From Siphonodentalium dalli (lineage: Eukaryota; Mollusca; Scaphopoda; Gadilida; Siphonodentaliidae), in assembly GCA_032622095.1 (NCBI GenBank), contig CP136068.1:162461465-162525464 (forward strand): DNA of 64,000 nucleotides. The letters are read 5' to 3'. Positions within the stretch are counted from its first letter, which is position 1. The number at the start of each line of letters is the position of its first letter. Of this stretch, positions 44,819 through 56,271 are shown piece by piece. The notes below the pieces were generated by a model. It saw only the letters and a program-made list of their open reading frames with translations. It had not been told where the DNA came from and searched no databases. The position numbers were made by a program, and so were the translations under genes.

Positions 44819-45390
44819 TCGCGCTGCCACATGCCAAATTTGCCAATGGGAAAAATAATTTACATTTGGCAAAAAATATTTTCATTTGGCAAAAGTTTGG
44901 GCAATTCACTTTTTAAATACTCAAGAAAGAAAACTATTGGTCACTTATGATATTAATTTCAGGAAAGCATTGCAATTAGTGGTGTTGTGTAAAATTAGGA
45001 AATGTTAACACCTTTATATCAAAATGTAGTCAATCTGATAGCAATAGTATCGATGAGAGTACTATATTATTTATTGTTGTGGTGTTTACATATAAATAAT
45101 CCTCTTTTTATTTGCCTTTCTGGTGAAGCAACTCTTCAACAATCGTATTGTTCGGTAATTGGTTTGTTGTTCTATGATAAACCACAGTAGTGAGGCGAGA
45201 ATTATTTACAATTAACTGTTTTCCTATCGATAACAAACGTTTTTCAAACAGCGCTTGTCGAAATATATGACTCAATTTTGCAGAAACTGATAGAATCTGG
45301 CAATTTCTAAAAAGAATTGGCAAAAAATATTTTCATTTGTCAAAATATTTGGCAAAAGTACATTTCGGTCCAGCGCGAACACTGACGGTG
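44819..45390. mobile_element. TIR element interrupting the diverged repeat
   Basis: Left end AAGTATTCGCGCTG and right end CAGCGCGAACACTG are inverted. Just inside, both sides carry ATTTGGCAAAA(A)TATTTTCATTT(G)-type repeats. It sits between two units of the 43986-45600 repeat. The frames at 45002-45190 and 45108-45323 are not transposase-like. No exact target duplication. Confidence 0.45.
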
Positions 45391-45600
45391 TATGGGACCG
45401 GAATCCCCCATTTAGAAAAATATTGTCAGACCAGCCGTCTCAGTACGGCGAAGGGAGGATTTTAGCCTTTTGTTTAGCCAAATCCAGAAGGGCGAACGGA
45501 CGAGCGAGGCAAAAGCAGGAGACGACAACTCGTCTAACGGAGAGGACACGTCGTGATGGGGAGAGGCTTTTGTTCAATTCCACAAATCGGCCTAAAGTGG

Positions 45601-46345
45601 AAAACATTTTTTTAAAACAAAACGTTTCAGAAAGCTTGCCCGGTATGCGTGAGCTGCAGTCGCACCTTCATATCGCGATTAGTTCACCATCACTATAGCC
45701 TCGATGGAGGGGGCGGCATTGTCATAATGGTCACTATTGACGTTTATACAGCAGTTTCGGATATAATTAGGTCTATATATACTACGAGTAGGATATACTC
45801 ACCACATGTCTTCGCCGGGAATACGGAAGTTCTGCTCAGTACAGGCGCTGTCATTATTGGGGGGTATGATTATGTTCGGTGCAGTCCAGGGCAGATATAA
45901 TTATAAGTAGGTGTCACTATTCGATCACTGGGTTAAGATTAGTCTGAGGTCTGATAGCCGGCGATGGTGTATTCTCATCAGAACAAGTAGACGAGTCCGT
46001 TGCGCAAAACGCCTGTGGACATTACATAATGGGCATTGGTTGGTGTGTTCAGTATATCATATGAAGAAGAATAGAAATCAGTAGGTCTTCGCGGTACATG
46101 ACTTGTCTGAAATGGGTGGTAGACGTGGGATCTGCGTCCCCGATCAGGAAGACAACGCTCTCTATGAAATTAGCAGCCGGGGGTGTTCAATGCAGCCATG
46201 GATCAGGAACCGAAGACAGCAGGTATCTTCGGTACACACTCTATGTCTGAAATTTGTATTATAAGTGATATGCGGTTGGTTCCCATCGGAACAGAAAACA
46301 ACGCCATATCCGAAATCAGAGCAGGGGTCAGTTCATTATGACAAT
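45601..46345. other. No gene recognised
   Basis: Open frames at 45423-45698 and 45649-45900 (+) lack recognisable domains. Confidence 0.4.
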
Positions 46346-46705
46346 TCTTAGGAACCGATGAGCGGGTCTGTTCATTATGTCAACTCTCAGGAACCGAGGA
46401 GCGGGTCTGTTCATTGTGCCAACGCTCAGGAACGGACGAACATGTTTGTTCATTATGCCAACTCTCAGGGATTGGAACAGAAGTGAGCAGTTATGGTGCT
46501 GCCGGATCAGGAGCAACTCTCAGGAACCGAGGAGCGAGTCTGTTCATTGTGCCAACTCTCAGGGATTGGAACAGAAGTGAGCAGTTATGGTGCTGCCGGA
46601 TCAGGAGCAACTCTCAGGAACCGAGGAGCGGGTCTGTTCATTGTGCCAACTCTCAGGGATTGGAATAGAAGTGAGCCGTTATGGTGCTGCCGGATCAGGA
46701 GCAAC
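46346..46705. repeat. 94-bp tandem repeat with nested ~42-bp units
   Basis: GGATCAGGAGCAACTCTCAG recurs exactly 94 bp apart (from about 46505 and 46599), with a partial third unit. Within and before it, shorter GGAACCGA(G/T)GAGCG...CTGTTCATT units repeat. Confidence 0.85.
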
Positions 46706-46799
46706 AGTTGATCTCGTTCAGAACGTTGTGACCGGAGCGTGCCCACGACTTGGATCTGTTCAATGCGTTATATCTGCTGTTGCTGAATGTGATAACTTA

Positions 46800-46921
46800 T
46801 AAGTTGTGTTTGTCCCGAGATAACTCATCAGATCACGAGATTCGACTTGTTCCATGTCAGTCGGTCGATATTCCCAATTGGATTGCCTTGTAATTATGTG
46901 ATTGAATGGTTGCCTATCGGT
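46800..46921. repeat. Left part of a triplicated local segment
   Basis: Shares GATAACTCATC(A/G)GATCACG, CAGTCGGTCGATATTCCCAA, GATTATGTGATTGAATGGT-like and CCTATCGG with 48180-48272 and 49325-49421. It continues after the MITE at 47296. Confidence 0.8.
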
Positions 46922-46925
46922 TTAA
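46922..46925. repeat. TTAA target duplication, left of MITE C
   Basis: TTAA; the partner is 47292-47295. The unoccupied paralogues at 48274-48277 and 49423-49426 show a single TTAA. Confidence 0.9.
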
Positions 46926-47291
46926 CCCTTTACCCAACAAACCGACCAAAACCGGCCAAATAAATCTGCAACAGCCTAAATTATCTTGGGTCTGTCTCAA
47001 TAAAACCATACAAATATGGATATCATTGGAACCGGCTCATTGACCACATTGTGATGGTTACAGTTATGCCCTGTGCCAATGAATTCTCTTATATATGCGA
47101 GTCGACCATAGGTCGCCTCGCATATATAAGAGAATGCATTGGCCTAAAAAATATTCTACATTCTTTGACAATTTTATCATTTTTAATATGTGTTAAGCCA
47201 ATGCATTCTCTTATATATGCGAGGCGACCTATGGTCGACTCGCATATATAAGAGAATGCATTGGCATAGGGCCGTTCTGTCGGGTAAAGGG
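46926..47291. mobile_element. piggyBac-type double-hairpin MITE, copy C (intact)
   Basis: 366 bp, CCCTTTACCCAACA at the left and TCGGGTAAAGGG at the right, with TTAA on both sides. Hairpin modules at 47076-47142 and 47198-47264 in inverted orientation. It inserted into the repeated CCTATCGGTTTAAAGGGG segment, whose empty versions survive downstream. It is the best reference copy of the family in the window. Confidence 0.9.
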
Positions 47292-47295
47292 TTAA

Positions 47296-47640
47296 AGGGG
47301 TCTGTTCTATTGACCCGATGATGGTCGATCCGCATCTACCGTCGTGCACATGTGCTAAGATAAAGAGATCCCATATGGCTGGAAGCACCACGAAATACAT
47401 GGTAAACCTATCTCCGGTAGCATCGGTACTTTATAAGTCAACTAAATTAAAAAATAAGATAGAATGGCAGTGTGCCAATATGAAACATAAATATGAAGCC
47501 CGTCCACATATGAATATGAAGCCCGTCCCCATATAAATATGACTGCGAAGATAGAAGTGTTCCAACGACTGCTCTCTCCCCCTCCCTAACTCGAATAGCG
47601 CCAATTTTTGCATATCTAAACCACATAATTAAACCCCCTG
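47296..47640. repeat. Right part of the triplicated local segment
   Basis: AGGGGTCTGTTC, GATGATGGTCGATCCGCA, AGAGATCCCATATG, ACCACGAAATACA and ACTCGAATAGCGCCA are all repeated, with changes, in 48278-48480. Short duplicates of AATATGAAGCCCGTCC-type sequence lie at 47490-47535. Confidence 0.75.
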
Positions 47641-48060
47641 TATCATGTAAGTTGACTAGAATTAGTCAGAATGTGTAAAGAATATAACTAAATTTCAGTC
47701 ATGTCACGAACTGACTGGAATTTTCAGTCATGACTGAGCCCAACAGTCAATTCACGAAACGACTGAAAGTTTTTGTCATTTCACGAAATGACTGCTTTCA
47801 CAATCTGACTGTAACATATATAAGTTTGTTAGACATCATCGATTTTGTTGCTACTACCCTCTGTTCGGCCCCTGACCCCGATAGCGTCAAGTTAAAAACA
47901 CATTTAACCTGTTCCCCCTGTTAGACCCCTTTAGGTCACCTTTGATGGTCCCCCGTTTATTCCCGAACAAACATAGACATTCGCAAATATAGATATATAT
48001 ACTAAGGGTATATAATCTGTGGGGGTGGATAAATTCCACTGGTATTGTCATTAGTTATGT
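47641..48060. other. No gene recognised; small repeats
   Basis: ACTGACTG / TCAGTCA motifs recur at 47650-47810 (GTCATGTCACGAACTGACTG and TCATTTCACGAAATGACTG). The motif TTAAAAACACATTTAACCTG near 47893 recurs at 48683. No gene. Confidence 0.4.
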
Positions 48061-48480
48061 TAGACGGTGATGAATGTTGAAGCAACGCACAGTCACTTTC
48101 GGCACGAAGCCTCCGTAAATATTAAGAATGTGAAACCTTACAATGTTTTATTTGCGAACTGCCTTCTAGCTGTTGTTGGTTGGATAACTCATCGGATCAC
48201 GCTATCATCAGTCGGTCGATATTCCCAATTTTCTTGCCTTGAGATTATGTGATTGAATGGTGTTCCTATCGGTTTAAAGGGGTCTGTTCCCTTGAGACGA
48301 TTATGGTCGATCCGCAACTATCGTGCACCTGACAGTAAAGTGAGCTGAGACATAGAGATCCCATATGATTGGGAACACCACGAAATACAAGTGTTCAAAC
48401 GACTGTTCTTCCACATCCCTGACTCGAATAGCGCCACTTTTGGCATCTCTAAACCACAGAATTAAACTCCCCGTATCATG
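48061..48480. repeat. Triplicated local segment, copy 2 (empty MITE site)
   Basis: Second copy of the 46800/47296 segment. It also shares its left part (TGTTAGACGGTGATG, CACTTTCGGCACGAAGCCTC) with 49199-49260. An intact, unoccupied CCTATCGGTTTAAAGGGG lies at about 48266-48282. Confidence 0.85.
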
Positions 48481-48655
48481 TATATGAATTATACTCCCTG
48501 TATCATGTATATGAATTATACTCCCCGTATCATGTATATGAATTATACTCCCGGTATCATGTATAAGCATTATACTCCCCGTATCATGTATATGAATTAT
48601 ACTCCCCGTATCATGTATATGAATTATACTCCCCGTATCATGTATATGACTATAT
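48465..48655. repeat. 27-bp tandem repeat, seven copies
   Basis: Unit CCCCGTATCATGTATATGAA + TTATACT, with single changes (CCCTGT, CCCGGT, ATAAGCA). Confidence 0.9.
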
Positions 48656-48991
48656 AAGTTTGGTGGACATTGGCGACAAAAGTTAAAAACACATTTAACC
48701 TGTTACCCCTGTTAGACCCCTTTGGATCCCTCTTGGTGGCTCCCCGTTAATTTCTATAGTCTTTTATATAGTCTGTAGAATACTCAAATGTGATTATGTG
48801 ACTACATGTAGATCATGTGACCATATATTATGAAAATGAATGTTAATAAAAACTTTGGCACTCTGCCTATCCCTAGAAATGTGATTATGTTGACACATTT
48901 CTTGATCAATGACACTTATATGATAAATTCAAATAGTATCGTTATCTTCATTATGCACTGTTCTATTAAAATCTCGCGCAATAAACTATTT
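48656..48991. other. No gene recognised
   Basis: Nothing supported. The plus frame 48830-49213 runs into the G-rich repeat and is not protein-like. Confidence 0.4.
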
Positions 48992-49181
48992 AGGGGGTGG
49001 GTGTCCAAAACTGACCGGAAAAAAATTATGAAACGGAAAAAAAGGGTGGGTGTCCAAAATTGCCTGGAAAAAAGGCCGGAAACGGAAGAAATTGGGTGGG
49101 TGGGTGGTGCCAAGGCGGAAAAAATTAAAATGATCATACGTGCCTGGAAAAAAAATTCCGACCCCCCCCCCCCCCCCCCCG
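48992..49181. repeat. G-rich dispersed repeat, copy 3 (longest)
   Basis: GGGGGTGGGTGTCCAAAACTG, several GGAAAAAA tracts, GGGTGGGTGGGTGG, ATGATCATACGTGCC and TTCCGA followed by a ~21-base C-run. Compare 61065-61207, which has the same order. Confidence 0.7.
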
Positions 49182-49198
49182 CTGGTATTTTCATTAGG

Positions 49199-49470
49199 TA
49201 TGTTAGACGGTGATGTATGCTGGAGCAACGCATCGTCACTTTCGGCACGAAGCCTCCGTGTGTATTAAGAATGTGAAACCCTGTAACTTTTTATTTGTAA
49301 ACTGCCTTCTAGCTGTTGTTGCTGCGATAACTAAAACTCGTCGGATCACGCTATCATCAGTCGGTCGATATTCCCAATTTTCTTGCCTTGTGATTATGTG
49401 ATTGAATGGTGTTCCTATCGGTTTAAAGGGGTCTGTTCCATTGAGCCGATGATGGGCGATCCGGAAGTAT
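49199..49470. repeat. Triplicated local segment, copy 3 (empty MITE site)
   Basis: Third copy: CACTTTCGGCACGAAGCCTC, ACTGCCTTCTAGCTGTTGTT, AGTCGGTCGATATTCCCAA and CCTATCGGTTTAAAGGGG with a single TTAA at 49423-49426. Followed by a small CGGAAGTAT/ATACTTCCGG palindrome at about 49461-49487. Confidence 0.85.
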
Positions 49471-49673
49471 CACGAACATACTTCCGGTACAATTGTGCCA
49501 TAAGTGTCTCTTACAATTTAATCGATAGCGTCGTTAAGTAGATGAGGCATGTGGTATTTTGAGATATCAGAAGTGGTGTTAGTCATATCCCTTAATATAA
49601 ACAGGTTCATGTTGGTAGTCATATAAATGGATAAAACAGACAGCTACATATATATAGAATATCCATATAGTTC

Positions 49674-49785
49674 GACGAGATACAAGGTTTATTTTCGCAG
49701 TATGATTCAGCAAATTGGTTACCGAGTTTTAGCGAGTTTCTCTATTTGCTGAATCATACAGCGAAAATAAGCCTTGTATCTCGTC
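49674..49785. repeat. Hairpin with ~41-bp arms
   Basis: GACGAGATACAAGG...TTTTCGC...TGATTCAGCAAAT at the left pairs with the right arm ending GTATCTCGTC around a ~29-nt loop. Three mismatches. Short fold-back element or inverted duplication. Confidence 0.8.
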
Positions 49786-50118
49786 ATATGTTTATTGTTT
49801 TTATCCATCGCCAATGTTTAAAAGTCGTTAACATCTATTAAGTATGTTCAAATGGGATAAGAAATTAATGGGGAATTTCTTCAGGAAACATTTAAACCGA
49901 CTGCAAGAGTTTAGTTTTTTAGTTCTGAGAACGTGCCTTTATTATGATAGTTGAAGTATCCGTCTTTGCTTTATTTTAGCACTTCTAAAATAAAGCCATG
50001 GTTTATTTTTCAGCCTTTATCTATATAGTAGGCGACAAAGGTGATGGATAAAATAGTATATGTTGCGTATATTTTCTGTTTCAGTCAGCTTGTAAAGTCA
50101 TTTCCTGATAGATATTAG
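49786..50118. other. No gene recognised
   Basis: Nothing supported. Confidence 0.4.
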
Positions 50119-50615
50119 CGACGACGACGACGATGATGGTGTTTATGATGATTAAGCTGATGATGAGGCGGATCATGATGCTGTTATAATGCTACTGATG
50201 ATTATGACGATGATGATGATATTGCAATGATAATGACGACGATGATGACGATGATGGTGACGGTGATGGTGACGGTGATGGTGACGGTGATGATGGTGAC
50301 GACGATGATGACGATGATGGTGACGGTGATGATGATGATGATGATGATAATGCTGATGATGACGACGACTACAACGACGACGACGACGGTGATGGTGATT
50401 ATGATGATGACGACGATGATGACGATGATGGTGACGGTGATGATGATGATGATGATGATGATAATGCTGATGATGACGACGACTACAACGACGACGACGG
50501 TGATGGTGATTATGATGATGAAGCTAATGATGAGGGCGATCATGGTGATGTTACTGCTACTGATTATTATGACGATGATGATGATAGTGCAATGATAATG
50601 ACGACGACGGCGATG
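50119..50615. repeat. GAT/GAC trinucleotide repeat tract
   Basis: Mixed (GAT/GAC/GGT)n tract of almost 500 bp with an internal ~115-bp duplication: GACGACGACTACAACGACG occurs near 50360 and 50476. Long open frames on both strands here are products of the repeat. Confidence 0.9.
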
Positions 50616-50939
50616 GTGGTGACCGACGAAAACGTTTGGGGTGTCTCTATATAGTTTGCAAATAATGATTTTCGTCATTCTGGCCATCTTTTGTACATAA
50701 TTTCGTTTTCTCAATATCCATTCCTGAGAATAAAGCAGAGAATAAAGCAATTCACTAAATTGTTCATGTCATTTCATGTTATATTCGTTGCATCTGCCTA
50801 ATACATTTTCGTCAACTCCTGTGATTTGTGCAGTTTAAAATATTCTGTGCAGTATATAAAGATGTCAGACGATATTGAACAATAGAAGAAATTTAAGTAG
50901 CCAATAAAGTGAAGCACCCGATCCTTACAATGGTAGCAC
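50616..50939. other. No gene recognised
   Basis: Nothing supported. Confidence 0.4.
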
Positions 50940-51511
50940 TACATTTACACCCCGTGTACGTGGTATCCACAAACCCGAGGGTATCACCAAACCAGACCAT
51001 GCGGTTTTGAAAAATGAATGATAATTGGGATATTTTCAAGCAGAAACGGTAAAAATGTTAAGTATATCATTAGCATCTTTGACATCCCAGATCTGGTTTG
51101 GCGACATCTCGATCTGATACCCGATGGTGGTTACCCACACTTGGACGCAGATGGTATCTTTGCGAACCGCTCTGTACGCTTGACAATGTTATGGTTAATT
51201 AAACATATTTGGTTGATAATTATGTTTCAAACGAATTAACTAACGTCAAAAAGTGTCTATTATTTATGATAAAATCGTAAATGAGCCGGAATTTCTATTA
51301 AATATATTGGGGTGAGAGCAAGCTATGGTCGTTATACCATTGAGGGAACATTCCGCTTTGCGAAATTATGTTTTGAATAGTGGATATCACCATTTAACTG
51401 GGAGATATATAGATTCATCTCATGGAAGATATGTTCATTTATCAAAACCGCATGGCCTGGTTGGGTGATACACTCGGGTTTGGCGATACCACGTACACGG
51501 GGGTGATGTAC
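50940..51511. mobile_element. Non-autonomous element with ~75-bp TIRs
   Basis: The left arm contains CCCCGTGTACGTGGTATC, CAAACCCGAGGGTATCACC and CCATGCGGTTTTGA. The right arm (51430-51511) is its reverse complement with about ten differences. The frame 51018-51239 between the arms has no transposase features. Target duplication not clear. Confidence 0.7.
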
Positions 51512-51598
51512 TTGTTTGACATGCTAGGCCCTGCATGACAGCCCTCAGTTATGGTTAAACGCTCGACAGCTAGCACAGTACTACGACTGTAGATAATG

Positions 51599-51808
51599 AT
51601 ATATGCGAGTCGACCATAGGTCGCCTCGCATATATAAGAGAATGCATTGGCCTAAAAAAACAACAACAAAATTCTAACATTCTTTAACTATTTTATAATT
51701 TTTAATGTGTTAAGCCAATGCATTCTCTTATATATGCGAGGCGACCTATGGTCGACTCGCATATATAAGAGAATGCATTGGCACAGGGCCCTTCTGTTGG
51801 GTAAAGGG
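51599..51808. mobile_element. piggyBac-type double-hairpin MITE, 5'-truncated copy D
   Basis: Begins inside the first hairpin (51599-51650), then AT-rich linker, a complete second hairpin (51715-51781), and the right end TGTTGGGTAAAGGG followed by TTAA (51809-51812). Confidence 0.75.
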
Positions 51809-51812
51809 TTAA

Positions 51813-52025
51813 TACCAACAATGTGCTGCATTTACCATGTCACAACATATATCAATGTCAGCCATTCAGGTGTTCGTCGGAATTCCAAAATATGCAGCGG
51901 TCGTTTCCCCACTTAGCTAAAATATAGCGCAATGAATTGTCTGTAACATTTATAAATTCACTCAATGGTCAGCAAATTAGAGATTACGACAACTAATTAA
52001 ACAATAAGAGCGTAAATGAATAGTC
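51813..52025. other. No gene recognised
   Basis: Nothing supported. Confidence 0.4.
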
Positions 52026-52078
52026 CATAATATACCCATAATATACCCATAATATACCCATAATATACCCATAATACC
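52026..52078. repeat. 11-bp tandem repeat
   Basis: About five copies of ATAATATACCC. Confidence 0.9.
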
Positions 52079-52640
52079 TAGCAAGGAGAATAGAAGTACG
52101 TATATCCAAGAATTTCAACAGTTAATGCCAGTTTGAAGTGTGGGGAAAAGACAGTATGCTCTGTGTCGTCATACTGCATGCAAATCATGTTGAAATTATT
52201 TATAGCGACACTGATAGCCAAGGTAATTTACCGCAGCGCCATTGTCTCCAGACGCAGTACTGTGTTACCTGACGAGTCTGTGTTTTAACCAGAACTGGGC
52301 AGCCCTAACAAGATCTTATCTTTATAGCAAACACAAGCGCGCGAAGCGCTCGTTGGTTCGTATACATTAGGTGCATGTGAATGATAACGTCATATAATAT
52401 TTTCTATGACGATGAGCCAAATTATGGTGGCGTATACGTGGTCCTGGACCAACGAAATTAATATAGAATTTGCTACTTGACAACTTCCGAAGAATTCCCA
52501 TTGGATTTAGGCCTATATATAAGTCTATTAGTTTCATTTAGACCAATTTCGTTGGTTAGCTTAATGACAATAAGCGAGACGTCCTTTACATCATTTTAGC
52601 TTTGCGGGCCAGAGTCAAGACAAGATATTGCACTTGCCAT
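52079..52640. other. No gene recognised
   Basis: Nothing supported. Confidence 0.4.
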
Positions 52641-52650
52641 GTCGTCTCCA

Positions 52651-52730
52651 CGTTCTCAGCGACTCGGCCTTTTCCGCTTCGCTGAAAACATTTCCTCAGC
52701 GAAGCGGAAATGGCCGAGTTGTTGAGAATG
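52651..52730. mobile_element. 80-bp palindromic insertion with 10-bp target duplication
   Basis: The sequence is almost wholly self-complementary (C-TTCTCA, ACTCGGCC-TTTCCGCTTC...; loop AAACATTTCC). It is flanked by identical GTCGTCTCCA at 52641-52650 and 52731-52740. A 9-11 bp duplication is characteristic of Mutator-like elements; at 80 bp this would be an extreme MITE. Confidence 0.7.
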
Positions 52731-52740
52731 GTCGTCTCCA

Positions 52741-53677
52741 CTGTATGAAGTTTCATTATAATTTTAGCGTTATGTCGCCGATAAAGTTAAGCAAATATGA
52801 GGCAGGAATAGCAATGACTATCCAAGCGACATGCATATGTGATCGCCGAGATGCAAGGTTGCTGAATACCAATCATTCAAAAAGGCCGAGGCGAGCACAA
52901 ACGTACAAGAACATATTATATGAAGAACTGACACAGAACATAGCATGTTGACTGTTACGACCATGTGCTAGTTTATTTTTTAAACAGGTTGATAGTAGAC
53001 ACAAATATTTTATCAGCTTGTTTGAAAAATAGTATAGAAAATCCTCGTATAGCTGCCAAAATACTACAAGTAAATATGTCATATCCTAGTTGATTACCCT
53101 TTTCCTCGTTTCTGGTCGTGTTTGCGATCGCATCGGCCATTTTGAATGCGTGATACCCATCAAGTCGAACCACGTGATTCCCCACCGTGAAAAAGTGTGG
53201 TGAAAACAGCAAATGTAAAGCTGGGTACCCACAACACATTGTTATAACGCAGGGTACACAGCACACCAAACTATGGCGACAATGATCCCTAAATTCGCCG
53301 TTATGAGTAAAGTGGTACCACGCATAATTATCATCCTATGATTATTTTAATATTGAATCAGCACAAATTATATGTGGTTGCTCTACTACGTCTTACGTAC
53401 GGCCATATTATCTTGAGACCTGATCTCCGACCACTGACACCCTAACATTGTTAAAATTTTAAAGAGTGTTTTTTAAGAGCATTTTTTCCGAAGAAGTGAT
53501 TTCAAAGACCGTTTTTTTTAAGACGCTATTTAAAGAGCGTTGTTTAAAGAGCGTGATTTTCCCGAAAAAAATATCTTAAATTTAAATTTGTTAACAATGT
53601 TAGCGGTGCCAACATACCTAGAATTGATATCAAGCAAGAACGATCAGATCTTGTTAGCGCTACCAGGGCCTAACCTG
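52741..53677. other. No gene recognised
   Basis: Open frames at 52628-52951 (+) and 52973-53269 (-) show no domains. A T/A-rich stretch with repeated (TTTAAAGAGCG) motifs lies at 53455-53560. Confidence 0.4.
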
Positions 53678-53681
53678 TTAA

Positions 53682-53925
53682 CCCTTTACACAACAGAAGG
53701 GCCCTGTGCCAATGCATTCTCTTATATATGCGAGTCGACCATAGGTCGACTCGCATATATAAGAGAATGCATTGGCACAGGGCATAACTATAACCATCAC
53801 AATGTGGTCAATGAGCCGGTTCCAATGATATCCATATTTGTATGGTTTTATTGAGACAGACCCAAGATATTTTAGGCTGTTGAAGCTTTATTTGGCCGGT
53901 TTTGGCCGGTTTGTTGGGTAAAGGG
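53682..53925. mobile_element. piggyBac-type single-hairpin MITE, copy E
   Basis: 244 bp; CCCTTTACACAACA at the left and TGTTGGGTAAAGGG at the right; TTAA at 53678-53681 and 53926-53929. It has only one hairpin (53709-53775), but this one is a perfect palindrome, GAGTCGACC-ATA-GGTCGACTC at the centre. The rest of the element is the long right flank shared with the other copies (CAATGATATCCATA, TTTAGGCTGTTGAAGC). Confidence 0.88.
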
Positions 53926-53929
53926 TTAA

Positions 53930-54577
53930 ACAGATCCCCATGATAGCGTATTCATTGGTCTGAAATTTGGTCGTTTGTTGAACTTATTAACTGAACAATT
54001 CCTAAGCGATTACTTCTCATCAATAAGTGATTGGTATAGAAATGTTTAATCAACTAGGCCATGTCGCGGCGATGTTAATTTCATCAGTAAAGTAAAGAGC
54101 GATCAAACTGGTGACATTTATAAAATACATCGGCCTACGAAAAGGCGGATGTCATTTTTCAAGAAGGAATATCCTGCAAAAGTTTCATAATCAGAGTTTC
54201 AGGAAGAATTGCCCGAACATTACAAAAATGACAACATTGCTTGGGCGCAATCTACAACCATATGCAGGTCACTCCAGCTTCAATGGACATGTACGTTTAG
54301 GAAAGTCATGATGCAGCAAGTACTACATGTACGTTGCTTAACCGATAACTCGTGATAAATCTGGTACTTACATTCGTTGATTATAATCACTATGTGAACG
54401 AGATTTCGTACTGCAGCGGTGCGCATGCTCTATAAACAGGCGTACATCAAGTTATTTTATCCCTATGTCGTTTATTTCCTGCAGCCACGATATGTGACGT
54501 AATCAACTATATAACTCCAGTGTACGTGCACAAGCGATGTGGATTGAGTTGAGATTAAAATTCACGAATCAGCTTCT
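53930..54577. other. No gene recognised
   Basis: Nothing supported. Confidence 0.4.
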
Positions 54578-55000
54578 GTTTAATGTACACCTTTTATAAT
54601 CCTGAGTACTGTCAAGAGTACACCTTTTATAATCATCAGTACTGTCTAGAGTACACCTTTTATAATCCTCAGTACTGTCTAGGGTACACCTTTTATAATC
54701 CTCAGTACTGTCTAGGGTACACCTTTTATAATCCTGAATACTGTCTAGAGTACACCTTTTATAATTCTCAGTACTGTCTAGAATACACCTTTTATAATCC
54801 TCGTACTCTCTATGGTAAACCTTTTATAGTCATCAGTACTGTCTATGGTAAACCTTTTATAGTCCTCAGTAATGTCTAGGGTACACCTTTTATAACCAGT
54901 ATACTGTCTATGGTACACCTTTTATAATCCTCAGTACTGTCTGGGGTACACCTTTTATAATCCTCAGTACTAGCTAGGGTACACCTTTTATAGTCCTCAT
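54578..55000. repeat. 33-bp tandem repeat, ~13 copies
   Basis: Unit GTACACCTTTTATAATCCTC + AGTACTGTCTAGG. Eleven-residue repeats (YTFYNPQYCLG) are open on the plus strand because of the unit length, but later units shift frame, so I do not call a gene. Confidence 0.9.
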
Positions 55001-56271
55001 TATATACTGTTTACAGTTGGCTTGATATCTCCCACTCGATCCAACTCCATCAAATATATGCTACAGTCTAAAGAATGATCAATCTGTATGACGTGATATA
55101 CGATGTTATCCAATTCCAGACATGAAATCACTCAATAGTCATGGCGGCTTGGTGGTATCATATACGTTACGCTCTGCCTCTGTCGCGTGCTGGAGTTCCA
55201 CAGAACTAGACACTGCACTGTACAGTCTATCCCTGTTATGTTAACTAACGCGGAACAATTCCATAAAAGTAAGGTATAGATGTGTTGTGATCCAGTTATC
55301 CAACTCCACAAATAAGCTACTGTCTATAAAGACCGTTCGGTCCCTGTCATGTGATCTGGCTCGGAACAGTTCATAGTATAGTTAGATCTAGATGCGTTGT
55401 CATCCAATACACAACAAATAACTCAATGTCCCGCCTTCCACCAATGCACTGCCACTGCATTCCACCCAATAATCACTCGATATTTCGATTTTTGCGATGC
55501 GTCCGCTAATTTATTCCTCTCCTGTAATCGAATCCAATAACAGGATATATTTTATGACACTATCGGATGTGGTCCAACCTAGCCAAATTATTTCCAAGTT
55601 CCATCCGCATATAATCGCACAAGTTACGTGAGTATATATATCTATTTCTGCGCCTAAGTGCCTTTACAGTCTAAGGTATTGTCGACAGTATACATTCGAT
55701 CTCTGAAATGTAATCCAATTACTTCATATTCTGTCGGCTAGATCCAATCCCGAATATTGAGTCGGTATTTTTCTGTGATATTGTGCCTTTATATACAGTT
55801 CTATCCGACAAATCATACGTCTCCGGTAAACTTGGATCGCGAACCAACTACACGAAAACAGCTATCAAGAATTCAATAAATCCCGTCGATTCGATCCAAT
55901 CGCACAACCCAAGTCATTTGATAAGCTCTGTGTCGCGCGTTGCTGTTTCAGTCCTAAATATATAACTATTAACTACATTGCACATTTCTTATATACATGT
56001 TCACATCGGAACAACTGCATATACGGCCTGATCTAATTCCGAATATTGAGTCGCTTTCTGGCTTCGTTACAGTTCTATCCCAAAAATCACGTCACTTGTG
56101 CATAATTTTAGTTTCGTCGCGACGGTCATAGATCTTCAGCAAGCCTTGTCCTATTCGTGATCCAACTCCACGAAATCGGACTTCACTCTAAATCCCTGTG
56201 ATTCGATTCAGTCCCACAAATTAAGTCACTTCATATGTTCGATCTCTCGATGAAATCTAATTCAGAACAAC

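Noticed and set aside
50202-50750. Long frames over the GAT/GAC tract
   Set aside because: Low-complexity product of a trinucleotide repeat.
54583-54879. 98-codon frame with YTFYNPQYCLG repeats
   Set aside because: A 33-bp tandem repeat keeps the frame open; later units shift frame and no start or signal supports a gene.
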